Source of the DNA: Psettodes erumei
Taxonomy: Eukaryota; Chordata; Actinopteri; Pleuronectiformes; Psettodidae
Length of the DNA stretch: 64,000 nt
Assembly: GCA_016785225.1 (NCBI GenBank)
Contig: JAFBJZ010000512.1
Span: forward strand, 5,803,001-5,867,000
Reading direction: 5' to 3'
Part shown: positions 51,421-64,000 of the stretch, one piece after another
Position numbering within the stretch: position 1 is the first letter of the stretch
Layout of the letters: each line of letters begins with the position of its first letter
The notes under the pieces: model-generated
Told to the model about the DNA's origin: nothing
What the model saw: only the letters and a program-made list of their open reading frames with translations
Databases searched by the model: none
Program-made: the position numbers and the translations under genes

Positions 51421-53869
51421 TACAGCTGTAGTTACACTGTAGAGCACGATTGTCAGTGCTTGCAGAGGTTATAAAAAAATGCACCAAAAACATAAGTCTG
51501 CATCTATGTGAATATTATATTATAATAGCTACACCTGTGAAATGTTACTGTAACTGCCTGCATTGCTTTAGCATTGGTGGTGTTGTGGATAAAAGTGCCT
51601 ACATATAGGGGAGAAAGCTTTTATTACTAATGGACGAGACATGCCTCTTGCTGCTGCAAATGATATTCATTACGCCACAACTGCTGGCTGCAGAGCCTCG
51701 ACCTTTCCAACTCCTCACAGCGTTCACGCTGCACTCCCTCCCCAATGCACAACCTGCTCCTATTATTACAGGGTGTCACATAAGGCCTTGTCTCCGAGTG
51801 TGACACTGTGGAACTACCAGCTCATTTCTCTACTCTCCACATTTACTTCTTATGCTATCCATCACTGTGTTCTGCTTTGGTGCATTACAGGCAGAAAGAG
51901 GTGAATCAGTTGATGATGCAGTGCCACTGAAGGAGAGCACAGGCAAAGGAGGGTGGGGGGGTGGGGGGTACTCTTATAAGTGCTAAAATACTCCTGACCT
52001 GACTGCCTCCATTTAGGCTGTGAAATGAAATGCAGCATCATAAATTCTGTCAGAAAATGAAATAGGCTTATTTGAATTTGTTGGCCCGGAACACTGTTTA
52101 CACTTCTTGGGGAAAGCTTCTGATAATGTACAAAGTAGAACTACCAAGACCTGCACTACCTCTCAACAACACAGATTCCACGCACATCTGGCAGCGCTTT
52201 AGCAAAGCTCAGAAAATCACAGAAATATCATTCAAGAGCTTTGCTACCTTTTCTTGCTTGAGTCCTTTTCATCTCCAAAGGTAACACTTTGAACTAAAGA
52301 TGTATCTTAAGTAATGATGGTGTGAATCAGAGCTTTGGGGCACAGGTTGTTTCATCATCATTTTCCTATGTGAGAATTGGCTTTTAGACCCTCTTGCCAG
52401 ACTAATCAGCATGTATCCCCTTGTGAGCTAATTTTCAAACGCGCAGTCTTATTAAGCAGGTTGTGAGGGATGCTATTGAATGCCGCATCTGCAATGTTCA
52501 CCCTCCACGGAGTTCATCAGCAGTGGTACAGTGTGTGAGATAGAACACATGACTGACACTTGTCATGTCAAATAAGGTTCAGCGAGGTCTTCTGTGATTT
52601 GTTGAAAGCAGCGACAGCAGGTCTGTTGAATGATTAAATATTCTACTTTGCATGTTTCAAACTAAATTGCCTCAGGCCATGCACAATGGTCTGATATCCC
52701 AATTTGGCTTATTTTTATTTTATTTTACAGCCCCTTAAAACTGCAAGCTGCAAAAGTATCGCTCAATCCAATTAATCATGGCTAAATAAGCAATGATCAG
52801 TAACAGCAATAATAAAAAACATCTTTAGGTGTTCAGGTTTTACCACTCTATAACTTCCTGTTTCATCATTTCCATTTGAGACTAAATCCCAAGTGACGCA
52901 TGGTGACCTTTGCCCAAATTTGCACACCCCCTTCAAACCAGTGGGAAGAGCTCACAAGAAAGATAGTACAGAGATCTATTTTCTAGATGTGGCATAAGTA
53001 GTTTACAGTTTGTTTGTTTTTTACGCATCCTAAAACATAAATATATATCTTAACATACTGCACTTTTGGGCATCTGAATGAGTTGCTAGCTACAGTTACA
53101 GTGAACACAATGCGGGAAATGTTCATCCTGCATCCTGAAGAGAGATTTGTTGGTAAACATAAGCTCTAATGTGGTGGGTATTCACATGGAAAGTATATCC
53201 ACATATCGCTATTGCTTACTTGGTTGTGTCCTTCACACAAATTGGCCTGCGTGGAAGAGGAGAGGACCAGCCTCCCACTGTGCCACAACAACATTAATAG
53301 ATGGCATAGCCACAACAGCAAAAAATAAGAAGTCACAATCCCGACATAGGAGTGCTACTATACTTCTCTTAACAATGATCATTCTTTAACAGAGCTGTTT
53401 CAGATTTTGCTACACGAACTCAGCATGAATTCCACTACTGTTACAGTTTCCACAGCGCTCAGCGGCAGGGATAACTCATGGCTGAGCCTGTAAAAGGCTA
53501 ACTACCGTTAACACTGCATGCCACAGCAAGGCTTAAGCATAAAAAGGTTTTGGCGCCGTCACTTCCTGATTCCTTAAAGCTAACTTTACTCACTTCATGC
53601 TGAGCTCTCTTGAAATGAGTTTGTCGCGTCGATGTTGATCTCAGTATCCGCAGTGACCTAACACAGTCCTTCATAACAGGAAGGCTGTTACAGCACGTCT
53701 GGACCTCATCCAGATCTCATTCAGATCACAACGCATGATGATAATGAAATGTATATCTATCGATTCATTCCTCAAGTTTGTTTGTGCGGCAAGGCACAGT
53801 GCTATTAGGTTCTGCTGTAAAACTCATTGCCGCAAACTAATGATATTTAAAGATTGTATTTTAGACTCA

Positions 53870-54330
53870 GTGGGGGACTCATGAATTAATGCAAATCAAT
53901 TATTATTTTATCGTTGACCCAAATTACCGTTTTATTTCATGGCACAGGCGTAAGAGATAAACAAACATGAAAAGCTTGCTTTGTTAGTGCCTTGTCACTC
54001 AGTGTAAAAACACCAGCAGACCTCAGACCTCAGAGAAAGCAAGCTCTTATCATAAATAATTTGAAGAATGATGAAAACAGTTAGCTGCAGTATTAGAATA
54101 CTCTATCTATAATTTAATACCCATGCTCTGACATGCATATATTAACCTAATGGTCAGGCTTAATGTGCCATTTTATGCAGCAACTGCAGGGAAGTGCTCA
54201 TGTCATTGCGTGATTTGTACTTGATAATTAGCATTTGTCTCCATAAATTAGCCCCGTTGGTTTGCAGCCACGTGAAGTGATGGCATGTCAATGAATAGCT
54301 TTTCAGGAGTCATAATTAATGATTAATGTT
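53870..54330. promoter_or_regulatory. Candidate conserved regulatory segment (homeodomain and POU words)
   Basis: AT-rich, non-repetitive sequence with an exact octamer ATGCAAAT at 53889-53896 joined to ATTA (ATTAATGCAAAT) and further TAATTA/ATTAAT words near 54310-54330 (CATAATTAATGATTAATG). The texture resembles vertebrate conserved non-coding elements, which are frequent in long introns of neural adhesion genes. Conservation cannot be judged from one sequence. Confidence 0.3.
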
Positions 54331-54690
54331 ATTACTTTGAGCACCCACAATTGAAGCCCTTTGTCAAAGCTTGGCCTCAGCAGTTGCTCAGAAAAGGATG
54401 GACATAAAAGAAAAGACAGCAAAGATTTATAACTTGCACAGTAACTGTGGTCAGGAATAAAAGGCCTCATGAGCTCAGACCCTGTCGTGTGTGGCAGCCC
54501 ATGTGGTCCCAACTCAGAGGGCCTCATCTGCACTCTGAGAGATAGGCATGAGTAAAACCACCATCCCAGGTAATGATCCAGCAATGCGTTATTATCGTAA
54601 AAGCCCAGGAACCTTCTCTGGGATGGCATAAACAGACAATCTAGCAGATTCCCTCTTAATTGCCTTCTCCACTATGCAGGGTACTGAGAA

Positions 54691-54753
54691 AGGGGTGGTG
54701 GTTGTGGCAAGGGTGGGAAGGTGGTAGGAAAGGGGGTGGTGGTGTTGGGGGGG
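54691..54753 (+). repeat. G-rich block with quadruplex potential
   Basis: Five runs of three or more G (GGGG, GGG, GGG, GGGGG, GGGGGGG) separated by short GT-rich loops on the plus strand. Because lsamp is transcribed from the minus sense, the G-rich strand is the template and the transcript is C-rich. A quadruplex could therefore form in DNA but not in the pre-mRNA. Confidence 0.6.
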
Positions 54754-54922
54754 TTGTGTCTTGTTCCTTGGAGCAACTGTTCGAGTAGATAATGCCAAGC
54801 AACCCTGACAGGGAGAAGGGATGAGAGGGAGAAGGAGGAAACAGGAGGCAGAAGAATTTTTCTGGGCTTGAAATCATCCCTACTTTTTGCCTTCTGTTGC
54901 TCAGATCTATGAGAGAGAGGGG

Positions 54923-54931
<9 letters not shown>

Positions 54932-54957
<26 letters not shown>

Positions 54958-54958
54958 C
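54932..54958. repeat. (GA)n microsatellite
   Basis: GA on the plus strand, preceded by purine-rich GAGAGAGAGGGGGAGGGAGA. Confidence 0.95.
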
Positions 54959-57900
54959 TCGAAGCTAATAATAATACTAAAATACTCCACTGACACTAGA
55001 AAATAAACAAGAATGTAATTTCATCGCAGTGGCGGTTTAATAACAAAAGAAACTACGCTTCTGTTGTAAAACTTCAACTCTGTGCGGGGGGAAATTAGCC
55101 TCTGGCACAAACAAGGATTAGAAGGGTTTTTGGGACATTAAAACAAAACAAGACACGCTGTTTGTCTTTTCACATAGCTTTACTTAATGCATCAGCAAGG
55201 CATCAAGAAATGACCAACAAACACAGTGACTTGTAGCGGCTGATCTGCAATTGTTGTCTGGGGGCATGGCTTACCAAACCTGTGAACAAGTTTGAGTCGG
55301 CACCTTAAAAAGACCATGCCAATGTTTCATATGTCTTCATTACTCCAAATTGCAGTACCGCTGACCCGTTTTAGAAAGACTAAAGATTTCTTATCTTCCG
55401 GGCATTCACTGGGTTCCATCCATTTAGTAATGAAAAGCAACTTTCCCAAACTACAAAGCTTCTTGATATGCAGTTCATCACACTGAAAATTTTGTTGGTT
55501 CTATGTTTCTGATCAAAGATTCCGTGTACTGATGTGAGCAGCGGGCCGTTCTGAGACCCGCCGTGAGACGGCTGCAGCGACTTTAAAAGCGAGGAATGAG
55601 CGAATTCACATTATCCTATTCAAAGCACTGATGTTTGCTTATGTTCTGTGTTCACGCCTTCAAAAATATTTGTGCATTCCAATGATTTTCTGCTGCCGCC
55701 CGTCAAGTCAGGAGGAGCATTCGTAAGCTCGTAAGGAGCATTCCTTGATGCGAGAAAAACTACATTGCAAACGCGATACACAACTTACTGCTAGGATGGC
55801 CTCCAACCTCTCCGAAACCACCCTCTCTATCAGTGTCAAACATCAGACACACAGTCTGTCAGGCTGTTGGATGTAAGGGGTTATCACGGACAGAGAAGAG
55901 ATAATGAACTTATCTTTCCAGCCCGGTAACATCACCTGCATCCGCTGATAGCATCTACCCACTCCAGCAGCATGTACTAGTAAGTCACTGGACCACCATT
56001 ACTGTTTGAAACAACCTGAACTCCAACCGATTTTGATTCCCCTCCAAGTCGCTTGCTTTGGCGCTCTTGCTCACATCAACTGGAAAACCCATTTGGCGGA
56101 GGCCTCAGCCCAGCCAATTTCTATCTGTCACAGGGAGCAGGGAATTGACTGTGGGACATGTAGCATATCACTTTAAAGTGACAGTAAAACGGGAAATCAC
56201 TTTGTGCCAGGCACATGCTCTTGTCGCCTTCCATAAGAACTTTGTTCAGTCAGTGGGAAAAGTCCTTAAACCTAAACGGTTTGTGGGGGGGAAAGATAGC
56301 AAATCAGTGCCAAGGCCCTGTCTCTTTGCACCCGCTCAGGACACACAGAGCAAGAGCCAATTGGGTCTCAGAATTGTATACATTAGTAGACAAACACACA
56401 CGAGGCATGAACACAGCGCAGGCACAGTTGAGTGTAGACCACCCACACACAGAGCTGCAGATAACAAGCTGAGCTCTGAGGGCAGACCGAGGAGTTTGTC
56501 ATCCTGATTAACTGTTTACTCATCTAAGGCAACCAGAGATGAAATTAAGGAAAGCTTCTATAGCTACAAAAGCTCTGACAGAGGATCAATTTTAATCCTG
56601 AGGAAAGAGGCAAATAGGAAGTTTTGCTTGATTTTGTTTTTTTCCCCCTTTCAGCCACAGGCAAAGGCAGCCCAGCTACATTCATGCATGACCTAATGCT
56701 GGCCAGGTGATTTCTTGGATTCTTAACTTGTCATAGTAGATTTGAGAGTGAATGAAGCTTGAAATGTGAAAACCAAACTGTGACCAGTGGAGGTATTTTC
56801 ATAGCCACAATCATTTTGTTATTGGCAGTGGCACCTTCAAAAACCAAACACTACGACCCATTTAAAACATGTTTGTTTTCTGTTATGCCCAGTTGCTATG
56901 ACTACAAAGTCATACAAAGAGAACCAAATTATTGAATGTATGAATTTAATGTAATTTGAGAAAAGAGTCACATTATTTTTTAACAAATATCTATCTGCAG
57001 TTGTGTAGAATCACTTCAAACATAAACAGGCACCATTTACCGCTGTGCAGGCATAGCTTTTTCACATTAATAATGATAAAAGTAGTCAAAGTGAAAATAT
57101 ATACTTCATAAAAAAGAGCTTCACACACAGTGTGCTGTTAGAGGAGAGTGGCAAGGATAGCTGATTTTGGTGTGTAAGCTGTTTTATATGTATGTGGGCA
57201 TTTTGATGTTTCTTTTAAATGACTGCGTCATGTTTATCATATTGGGTATCAACCCCGTGACAGATATATGTGTGTGCCTGTGTGTATGCGCGTGATAAAA
57301 CAGAGAGACAAGAGAGGCAGAGAAAAAAAAATGGTCCAAGGGAGGAAGACAGATTGCAGAGGCGTTGTAACAGCGGGGAATGAGAGGTGTTTATACAGTG
57401 TATTTGCATGTGAAATGTGGCTCGCAAACGTTTCAGCGGTTGTGTGCGTTTATTAGTATGTATGTGTGCAAACTGTGATAACCTTGCAGTCTAGGATAAA
57501 AATCTGCATTGAAGCGAGAGACAGAGCAATTTAAGGTGAACTTCGCGTGACTTAAAACATCTGTGATATCGATCGAAGCTGCTGGTCTGCGTGTGCGTAT
57601 TTGTGCATGTGAGCATGCAACTCGTTAATCACTTGTACGGTACACAGCTTTAACTTTGGTTCAAAGAGTCGGACATGAGCAAATACTTCACACCAGAAAA
57701 GAGAGAAAATGTAAAAGAAACATTTTTAACCAGGCACACTCAAAGCTGTAAGTTAACGGATTTGCATGGGGGGGGGTTATTTTGTTTTTTCTCTGGAAGG
57801 ACTGGCGAGAGGTAAGAGCAGAGCTAGGTAAACACAGTCAACGAGGACTATTGTTTCAAATAAAAACTTCCCTGTGATGTAGTAGATTTGTCCGAGATGT

Positions 57901-60900
57901 GGACAGAACACTTCATGAAGCACTTTTGATTTATGGGGCTTTTTCTTCAGCCAGTTTGGAGTGGTGGTGGTTCACGTCGTGCTTCAGGGCGAGATCCAGA
58001 CTTTCTGGTGCCCTAAACTCAGTTCAAACAGCTCGCGGAAGCTGAGTCAGTGTGTTTCGCTGTTTCGTTTCTGTGAACTTTTCTTAAAGCTTTGCTGGAT
58101 AACATTTAATATAAATTTGGAGAGATCTGGTTTGGGCTCTGGCAACTTGAAAATTCTGATAAATTCACCTTCCTGAACTATCATCCAGCTCATCTGTTGC
58201 AGCTGGGGGCTTTAATGAATGAGTGTAGCATAACTACAGATTACAGAGCAGAGTTTAAGATCGCAGCTAGCAACAGTACATGTATTCAAATGTATATGCA
58301 TGTACAGTATGAATTAATGTGTATTTCTAACTTTTGGCATTGTTTAATCACATTATTTCAAGCTGCCTTACTGCTTATCAGTCATACTGTTTAGCTATGA
58401 ATAAACAACTTCATAATTTTCTTGATTTTCTGTATATTGATTTTCTAGGGATGAGTATTGGCACTGGGATCAGTATCGGGTTCACATTTTTTGTTCACGA
58501 TATCTTTAGAGTTTGTCACATACGGAGAATTAAAGTGCTGAGCCTCCGCCATTACGGTTCAACTGTGGTTGCTGTGGCTTTTCCTTTTTCAACTTTACAT
58601 GCATCCAACAATGAGGAGCCCACCACAGACAAATACAGTGTGGCAAGAACGCCAGGGACATACAGACAAACAAAACCAACAAAAAAGAGCATGCTCTGTT
58701 CACTGGCTGTGTTTGTGAAGAGGTCATTCAGAGTTACAAGGTTTTCTACACTTCCTGGCACAGTGTTGTTTCTCACTGTCTCGTTAGAGTGCTTTGTTGC
58801 TCAAAGACTAAGATGCTCCGCTAAGATGCAAGACCAGCCAAACATCAATCCTTTTCTTCTGGCATAGCTTGTGGTTCTGGACTCGATGAACTGCTTTGCA
58901 CAGTGGCAGATCTACTCGAGCACTGTGCGAAAAATAAATTAAATGGAATTCTCTGCAGCTGGTGATGGCACTGAGCTAATGGCCAAATCAGATCACTCAA
59001 GCCAGAATGCTGTAGGAAATAGTTGAGCACAGCCAGCATTCTCTTAACTGGTTCGGCAGCTCATGAAGCTGCCGTGATTGTCTAATAAATAAAACACACT
59101 TGGTATATAAATATTATACGATCACGTTTCAGATAGTACTTTGGATTTTATGGCAATCTGCAGAGAGCAGAGTTCTACTGATACATAGGACCTAACTCCA
59201 CTTCTGTTCCAGAGGAATTTGGGCTGAACAGATTCTGTAGCAAAAAATAGAGCACACTAACGAATAAGTCATCAAAGTATCAGAGCCCCCAAACAGCTGG
59301 ACGATGCTCACATCTGGAAATGCCTCTGGCTGTTGGCCTTCCTCCTTCTTTACAATCTGGCAGCAAAGAGAATAGCAGAGGCCAGTTTTTTTTTTCCTTC
59401 CCTACAGCACATGAAGCACCTCAGCACTTGAAAGAGAACTACAGTGGACCTCTGATATGCTTCTCTCTCCACCGTTACATACATGCACGAGGCTTTACAT
59501 GTGAGAAGAAAGTAGTTGTGCAGTCAGTTAATGTGAATTAAGTTTGTGTGGACTTGGGCTGTCACTTTTATCCAAATCAAATTACATTATTACTAATTAC
59601 ATGTTTGGATTCAAAGTCCACGGTCTATAAGACAGTTTGAAGAAGTGTCTTATATACAGGATATATATAACTCTGCTAACTATAACTATTATGCTATAAC
59701 TGCAAGTGCAAAAATGTTTTGTATGACGCGTAACCGCCTGGATTAATGCATGAAGTGTCACAATATTTGTGGCAGCAGAGTCGCTTTGGAGGCGGCTGGG
59801 GTGGATGGTCTGTGTTTTGGTTGAGGCGACAAGTTCAGGGACAGATTGTGGTTTTGGTTGAATCTAAATACATGGTGCATGTTTTGTCTGAAGTCACTGT
59901 AATCTTTTTCTGTACCAAAACCAGACCATGATCTTATTCAAGTGCGGTGAGTGTCGAAATATGAACCTAAAAATGTAGCAATGCTGCAGTAACTACATGT
60001 GAATAATGTACTACATTACACAAAAACAAGCCTCCCGCCCTGGACATTGTGACATTGGTCACTGGTGGTGGCGTGTGTTGTCACGACATCCTCAGGCCGA
60101 CAGAATGGGTGGCAGCTTGGTCGTCATATGGCATACAGCCCTGTTCCTGTAAACACTTTGAAGCTGACATCTGACTCTGTGGTGGATGCAGTTTTGTTCA
60201 CTACGTCTGCTTTGTGTTATGCTTCTCTAACAAAACAGCTCCGACACTATAATCCAAACATTTGGTTTCTCTATAAATCCCTATCAATAGTTTTGCCTGG
60301 AACGAAGCAGAGTTAGTTTAAACTTGAGTGATCACAGATTGAGTGGGCTAGTTAAAATGTCCTCACACTGCTCATGCTCTGCCAAGTAGAATTATGCCTC
60401 ACAGGGAGTGATACAAAACAGAGTCTGGAGGCCAAGTGAAATCACTTTTTTCTCTTTTCTCAGTTCCTCAGCACACATGACTTAATATTGAAATGAATTA
60501 TTCATTCACTTCCTATCTGACCCTAATGTTAACAGAACAGTTCCTGAGAATGAGCCTCTTCAGGAATACCTTTTTTTCTGGGGGACAGAAGCAAGCTTTG
60601 ATTGTAAGATCAAAGTTTTAAGACTTGACTATGAAAACGAGAATGTTAGAAGTCAGTCCCCTCTATAAACATCTGCCATCACACTGCCCTTGAGGTAATT
60701 AAACTTCTAGAGGCTGTGGCTCTATATTTTAATGTCAACTATTCGTTGGTATGTCTATGAAGGAGGACTATTCTTGCATTTATCAGACCACACTGTAATC
60801 TATATAGACTATGTTACATGACATTCTCCAAAACATATCCAGGTCTCATATCACCTTCCCAAATTCATTTAATGAACAGTACAAACACAATCATTTCTTA

Positions 60901-61622
60901 TTTTTCTGCTGCAGATATAGTTACAGGAGAGCTACAGTATGTTCATGTGGTTATGTGGTTGGAGCACAAAATGTTCCAAGCTTTGAGAGTCATCTCCCAA
61001 ACAGAACATTCCTAATGTTATATACATGTTTGCCCATTGTTTCGTCATTGTTTCCTATAAAAGCAGTGAATGACTGAAAGGTAAGAAGTTCACCTTAAAA
61101 AAACCCCACAAAACCACATGTATCAAGAGGAATCATGTCTGTTAGGTAATGATTTAGAACATGGGGATCGATGGTGTATGGTGTTTCAATGACTTCCAAC
61201 CCTCAAACTGACACTAAAACCTTAAGTGGTTGTGAAAGCTACCGCTGGAGCTAACCACATGCAGCGCAAAGTGATAAGCTTCGAGACAAGGTGATGCGGC
61301 GAGTGGATTGATTTTATGACTGAGAAGAGATGAAGTGTTGTCTGGACAAAGCTCCTCTTATTACCAAGAAAAAGACTTATTTATCTGCAGAGCAATCAGT
61401 TCATTAACTAATTGCAATTTTCCGATGATAGCTGACATTTTTGATGAGTGGTTTTGGAATGCTCACAAACTACTTTCAAACACATCATTGTCTTTTTCAC
61501 ACATTTCAGGGATTATGGAAAACATGCAGTTTTCTACACTGACACCTCAGGATGCTGAGCACAAACAAAATCCTCATATGCACATACATATACATACATA
61601 CGCGCTATACAAATGGTTTTGC

Positions 61623-61653
61623 ATATATATATATATATATATAAATATATATA
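61623..61653. repeat. (AT)n microsatellite
   Basis: Alternating AT for about 30 bp, with one A insertion (ATATATAAATATATATAT). Confidence 0.93.
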
Positions 61654-64000
61654 TGTTTGTTTTTGGTTTTTTTTCTGCCATTAGATTCAGATTTCATAGT
61701 AATTGCACCAAAATGTCTGCAACTGAGATCGAGTTCACTCAGTAATGCATGAGAACATTTAACTTAAGGCTGAATCTGTGCTCTAAGGACTGAAGTTTAC
61801 AGCTAAAACTCAAAGACGAAGCACACAGCTGCTCAAATAACAATCATGCGATATTCAGCTCCATCCTTATCACAATTTTGATCACAGCAACATCAAGGCA
61901 AGCCAAACAGCGATCATGAGTAACCTGAAGATTCTAATCTCGAGTGTTGATCCTCAGTCAATATACCGCGGGCTCCGGGTGTCTTCTAAAGTGACTCTGG
62001 GAATGTAGGTTCGTCTTTAATGGCTGGCAGCCTGAGCTTCGGCTGCGTGGCACCCTGCCAGGAGGTCGCTGGGAGACAGAAGCACGGATCTGTCTGTCTG
62101 GGAAAGCGACTGATGGTTGTAATCTCCTCCCAAGCACACTGTCGCTTGGTCTATTCATTAAAGCGAAATTCGTCCCAAGTCAGAGTAGACAGCTTTTATT
62201 CCTTTGAAGGTAGAAAGTTTGACAAAATATGTGTAAACAATATGTGCTCCTGTGCGCAGAAACTATTTAGTGCCTGGTAATGATGTTCAATTTGACAGAA
62301 TGGGAGCGATGATGTGCAATATAACTTGTCGGCCAAGAATGGATGTAAAATGCAGCTCTTCGAATTCCATTCAGGTTCAAAATTTAGTGCCAGCAACATG
62401 TCATGTAAAAAGTACAGATGCTAATAAGTGGTAACATTCAAGGTTCATGTCATGTCTCACACAGCAGTTATTGGTTTTCTAACCATGACCATGACTCCCC
62501 CCGTAACTTAAATCAAGTTGTTTTATGATCTTAAAGCTGCGCTGCCTCAGTATTTTATATTAGCCACAGATCAAATGTGACTATGTGTAATGTGAAAGGT
62601 GTCCCTTGTTGTGACAAATCCCATGGATAAGTATTGTATTGACATTCAGCAATTTTTTTGTTTTGTTTTAGGGCCCACAAGTTGAATACTAATGTTGTTT
62701 CATGACTGCCGGATGGACTTTCTTCGAAAGAGTATTTGCAGCAACGGAGACAAACATCTTGGAATTACAAGCGCTTGTGTGGTACAGTCCATTGATGACA
62801 AGCATAATTCAGGGTTATTCCTATGCATTTGACACAATAGCATGAATTTATATGAGATCTAGCAGCTAAAAAAAGCACCGCTGAAGGAAATTATGTCTAT
62901 CACACATTCATAAATACATGGCTGCCTGCCAGGCACCATGAAGATCTCCCTTATGAGCAAATAGTATGCACTTTTTATTTTTGCAAAACACCAATGATGC
63001 AGCAAAGACAACAGCAAATCTAAATATCGGGGAATAAGCTGTTCAGGGACTGAATTATGTTTTGAATTCTTCAAACTAGTGTCTGTATACTCAGAAATGT
63101 AATACACTTTTGACTACAGCCTAAGCACAGGCAAAGACGGCTCTTCCACATGTAGCACTGTGCTGTCCATCTGCTTTTAAACTCAGCCTCTGCAGTGCCA
63201 CTAAGGACTTCAAGTGATTTACTGTTTCCTCTCCTTCAGTCTTGGATATTTTGAAAGTCTGTTACAGGGTTGTACTGCGTTCTCTTATTTACTGTTTTGA
63301 TTTGAAAATTTTACCTTTGCCCGCAGGCTGCTCTGTGTTAAGTTGACGCTTATGCCGTTGTGTGTTCAGGTGCTGCAAGAATCTCCATCCGCAACATTTC
63401 ATGACTTGACCGTTGTTGGATGTTTGTTTAATAGTTGTTTTATAGGTTTAATTTTCTATCAGCACTGCTTATGGATGCAACACTCCACATTTTACACACA
63501 GCTGTAGAAACACAGAGAGTGACCTGTTTTCCAAGTTGAAACATAATCACAAGTAGGGCTTTGGCCTGAGACAGGAATCCAACTGAAAAGCATTGAATAC
63601 TTAGCTCAGCTAACAGCTAGTCTGTGCCACAGTTAATGAATGGGCAATAAAAGAGAAATTAGCACATAATCAAAATGCATATTTACTGTAATTTTATGAT
63701 TGCTGGAATGTATTTCAAATTATGTTTATCTAGCCATAAGGATATTTTTATTATCTTGCTGAAAAACAGACAAACAAAACGAGAACCCAGAGGGTACTGT
63801 GCAAAGGGAAAAAAGTGAGATATGGGTGATGGTTGGAGACAGAGACAAATATTTTTGAGTTGACTTGCAGTGATCCTGTGTAATTACAAAGAACAATGTT
63901 CTCCTGCAGAGAAGCTGGAGGTGAAAAGGGAAAGAGGTGGAAGCTGCCTGGCAATTATCCTTCAGGTGTCTCTCTGAGGTGAGTGACACAGACACCTTTC

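Larger units (their letters stand above)
44778..64000 (-). other. lsamp: lsamp intron upstream of the domain 1 exon (partial, at least 19.2 kb)
   Basis: This is the 3' part of the long intron separating 5' exons (outside the window) from the exon at 44633-44777. I searched the minus strand by eye for the missing domain 1 N-terminus (NITVRQGDTA-type motif ending in a split Arg codon) and did not find it. The stretch holds microsatellites, pyrimidine-rich blocks, a G-rich block near 54691-54753, a poly(T) run, exact POU octamers and otherwise ordinary AT-rich sequence. No gene on either strand is supported; open frames here match no family I recognise. Confidence 0.85.

Noticed and set aside
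56058..56507. 149-codon open frame on the plus strand
   Set aside because: No domain recognised and no supporting signals; treated as chance.
58440..58560. GGGATGAGTATTGGCACTGG stretch, similar in feel to fish repeats with iterated TATCGG
   Set aside because: The similarity is a few words only and does not extend.
62530..62625. AAAGCTGCGCTGCCTCAG followed by words seen in some dispersed repeats
   Set aside because: I could not match enough of the order to a known family.
44778..64000. Search for the preceding domain 1 exon, signal peptide or promoter
   Set aside because: No minus-strand segment encodes the expected motif with a phase-2 donor; the first intron of such genes is usually much longer than the part visible here.
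1..64000. CRISPR arrays, tRNA, rRNA, snRNA genes, or operon-like clusters
   Set aside because: No regularly spaced repeats, no tRNA box B-like hairpin context, no rRNA or snRNA words; the window is intronic vertebrate DNA.

Overview
This window is non-coding-rich vertebrate DNA carrying part of one very large gene on the minus strand. Long introns, classical GT..AG splice sites, abundant (CA)n microsatellites and several dispersed repeats that I recognise from ray-finned fish point to a teleost, most likely a percomorph. The species call is an inference from repeat types; no alignment was run.

The only protein-coding gene I can support is an IgLON-family cell-adhesion gene, best matched to lsamp (limbic system-associated membrane protein). 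Four internal coding exons read right to left: 44777-44633 and 43364-43277 (Ig domain 1), then 20759-20634 and 831-700 (Ig domain 2). Their splice phases chain without a break (2, 0, 1, 1, and phase 1 onward), giving about 163 residues. The signal peptide and the first strands of domain 1 lie beyond the right edge. Domain 3 and the GPI-anchor signal lie beyond the left edge. No promoter, start codon, stop codon or polyadenylation site of this gene is in the window.

The introns are at least 19.2 kb (44778-64000), 1.27 kb (43365-44632), 22.5 kb (20760-43276), 19.8 kb (832-20633) and at least 0.7 kb (1-699). They hold a 524-bp solo LTR with a perfect 5-bp target duplication (2012-2535), a frameshifted BED zinc-finger fragment of hAT-transposase type (about 19363-19560), a miniature TTAA-flanked piggyBac-like element (25774-25852), about nine older dispersed fish repeat fragments, and many microsatellites. 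Most long CA tracts lie so that the lsamp pre-mRNA reads (UG)n. At least twelve exact POU octamers (ATGCAAAT or its complement) are scattered through the introns, more than base composition predicts.

I found no multi-gene system, CRISPR array, tRNA or rRNA gene. The most notable points are the split of the domain 1 coding region by a short phase-0 intron, the octamer excess, and the recognisable mobile-element remains.
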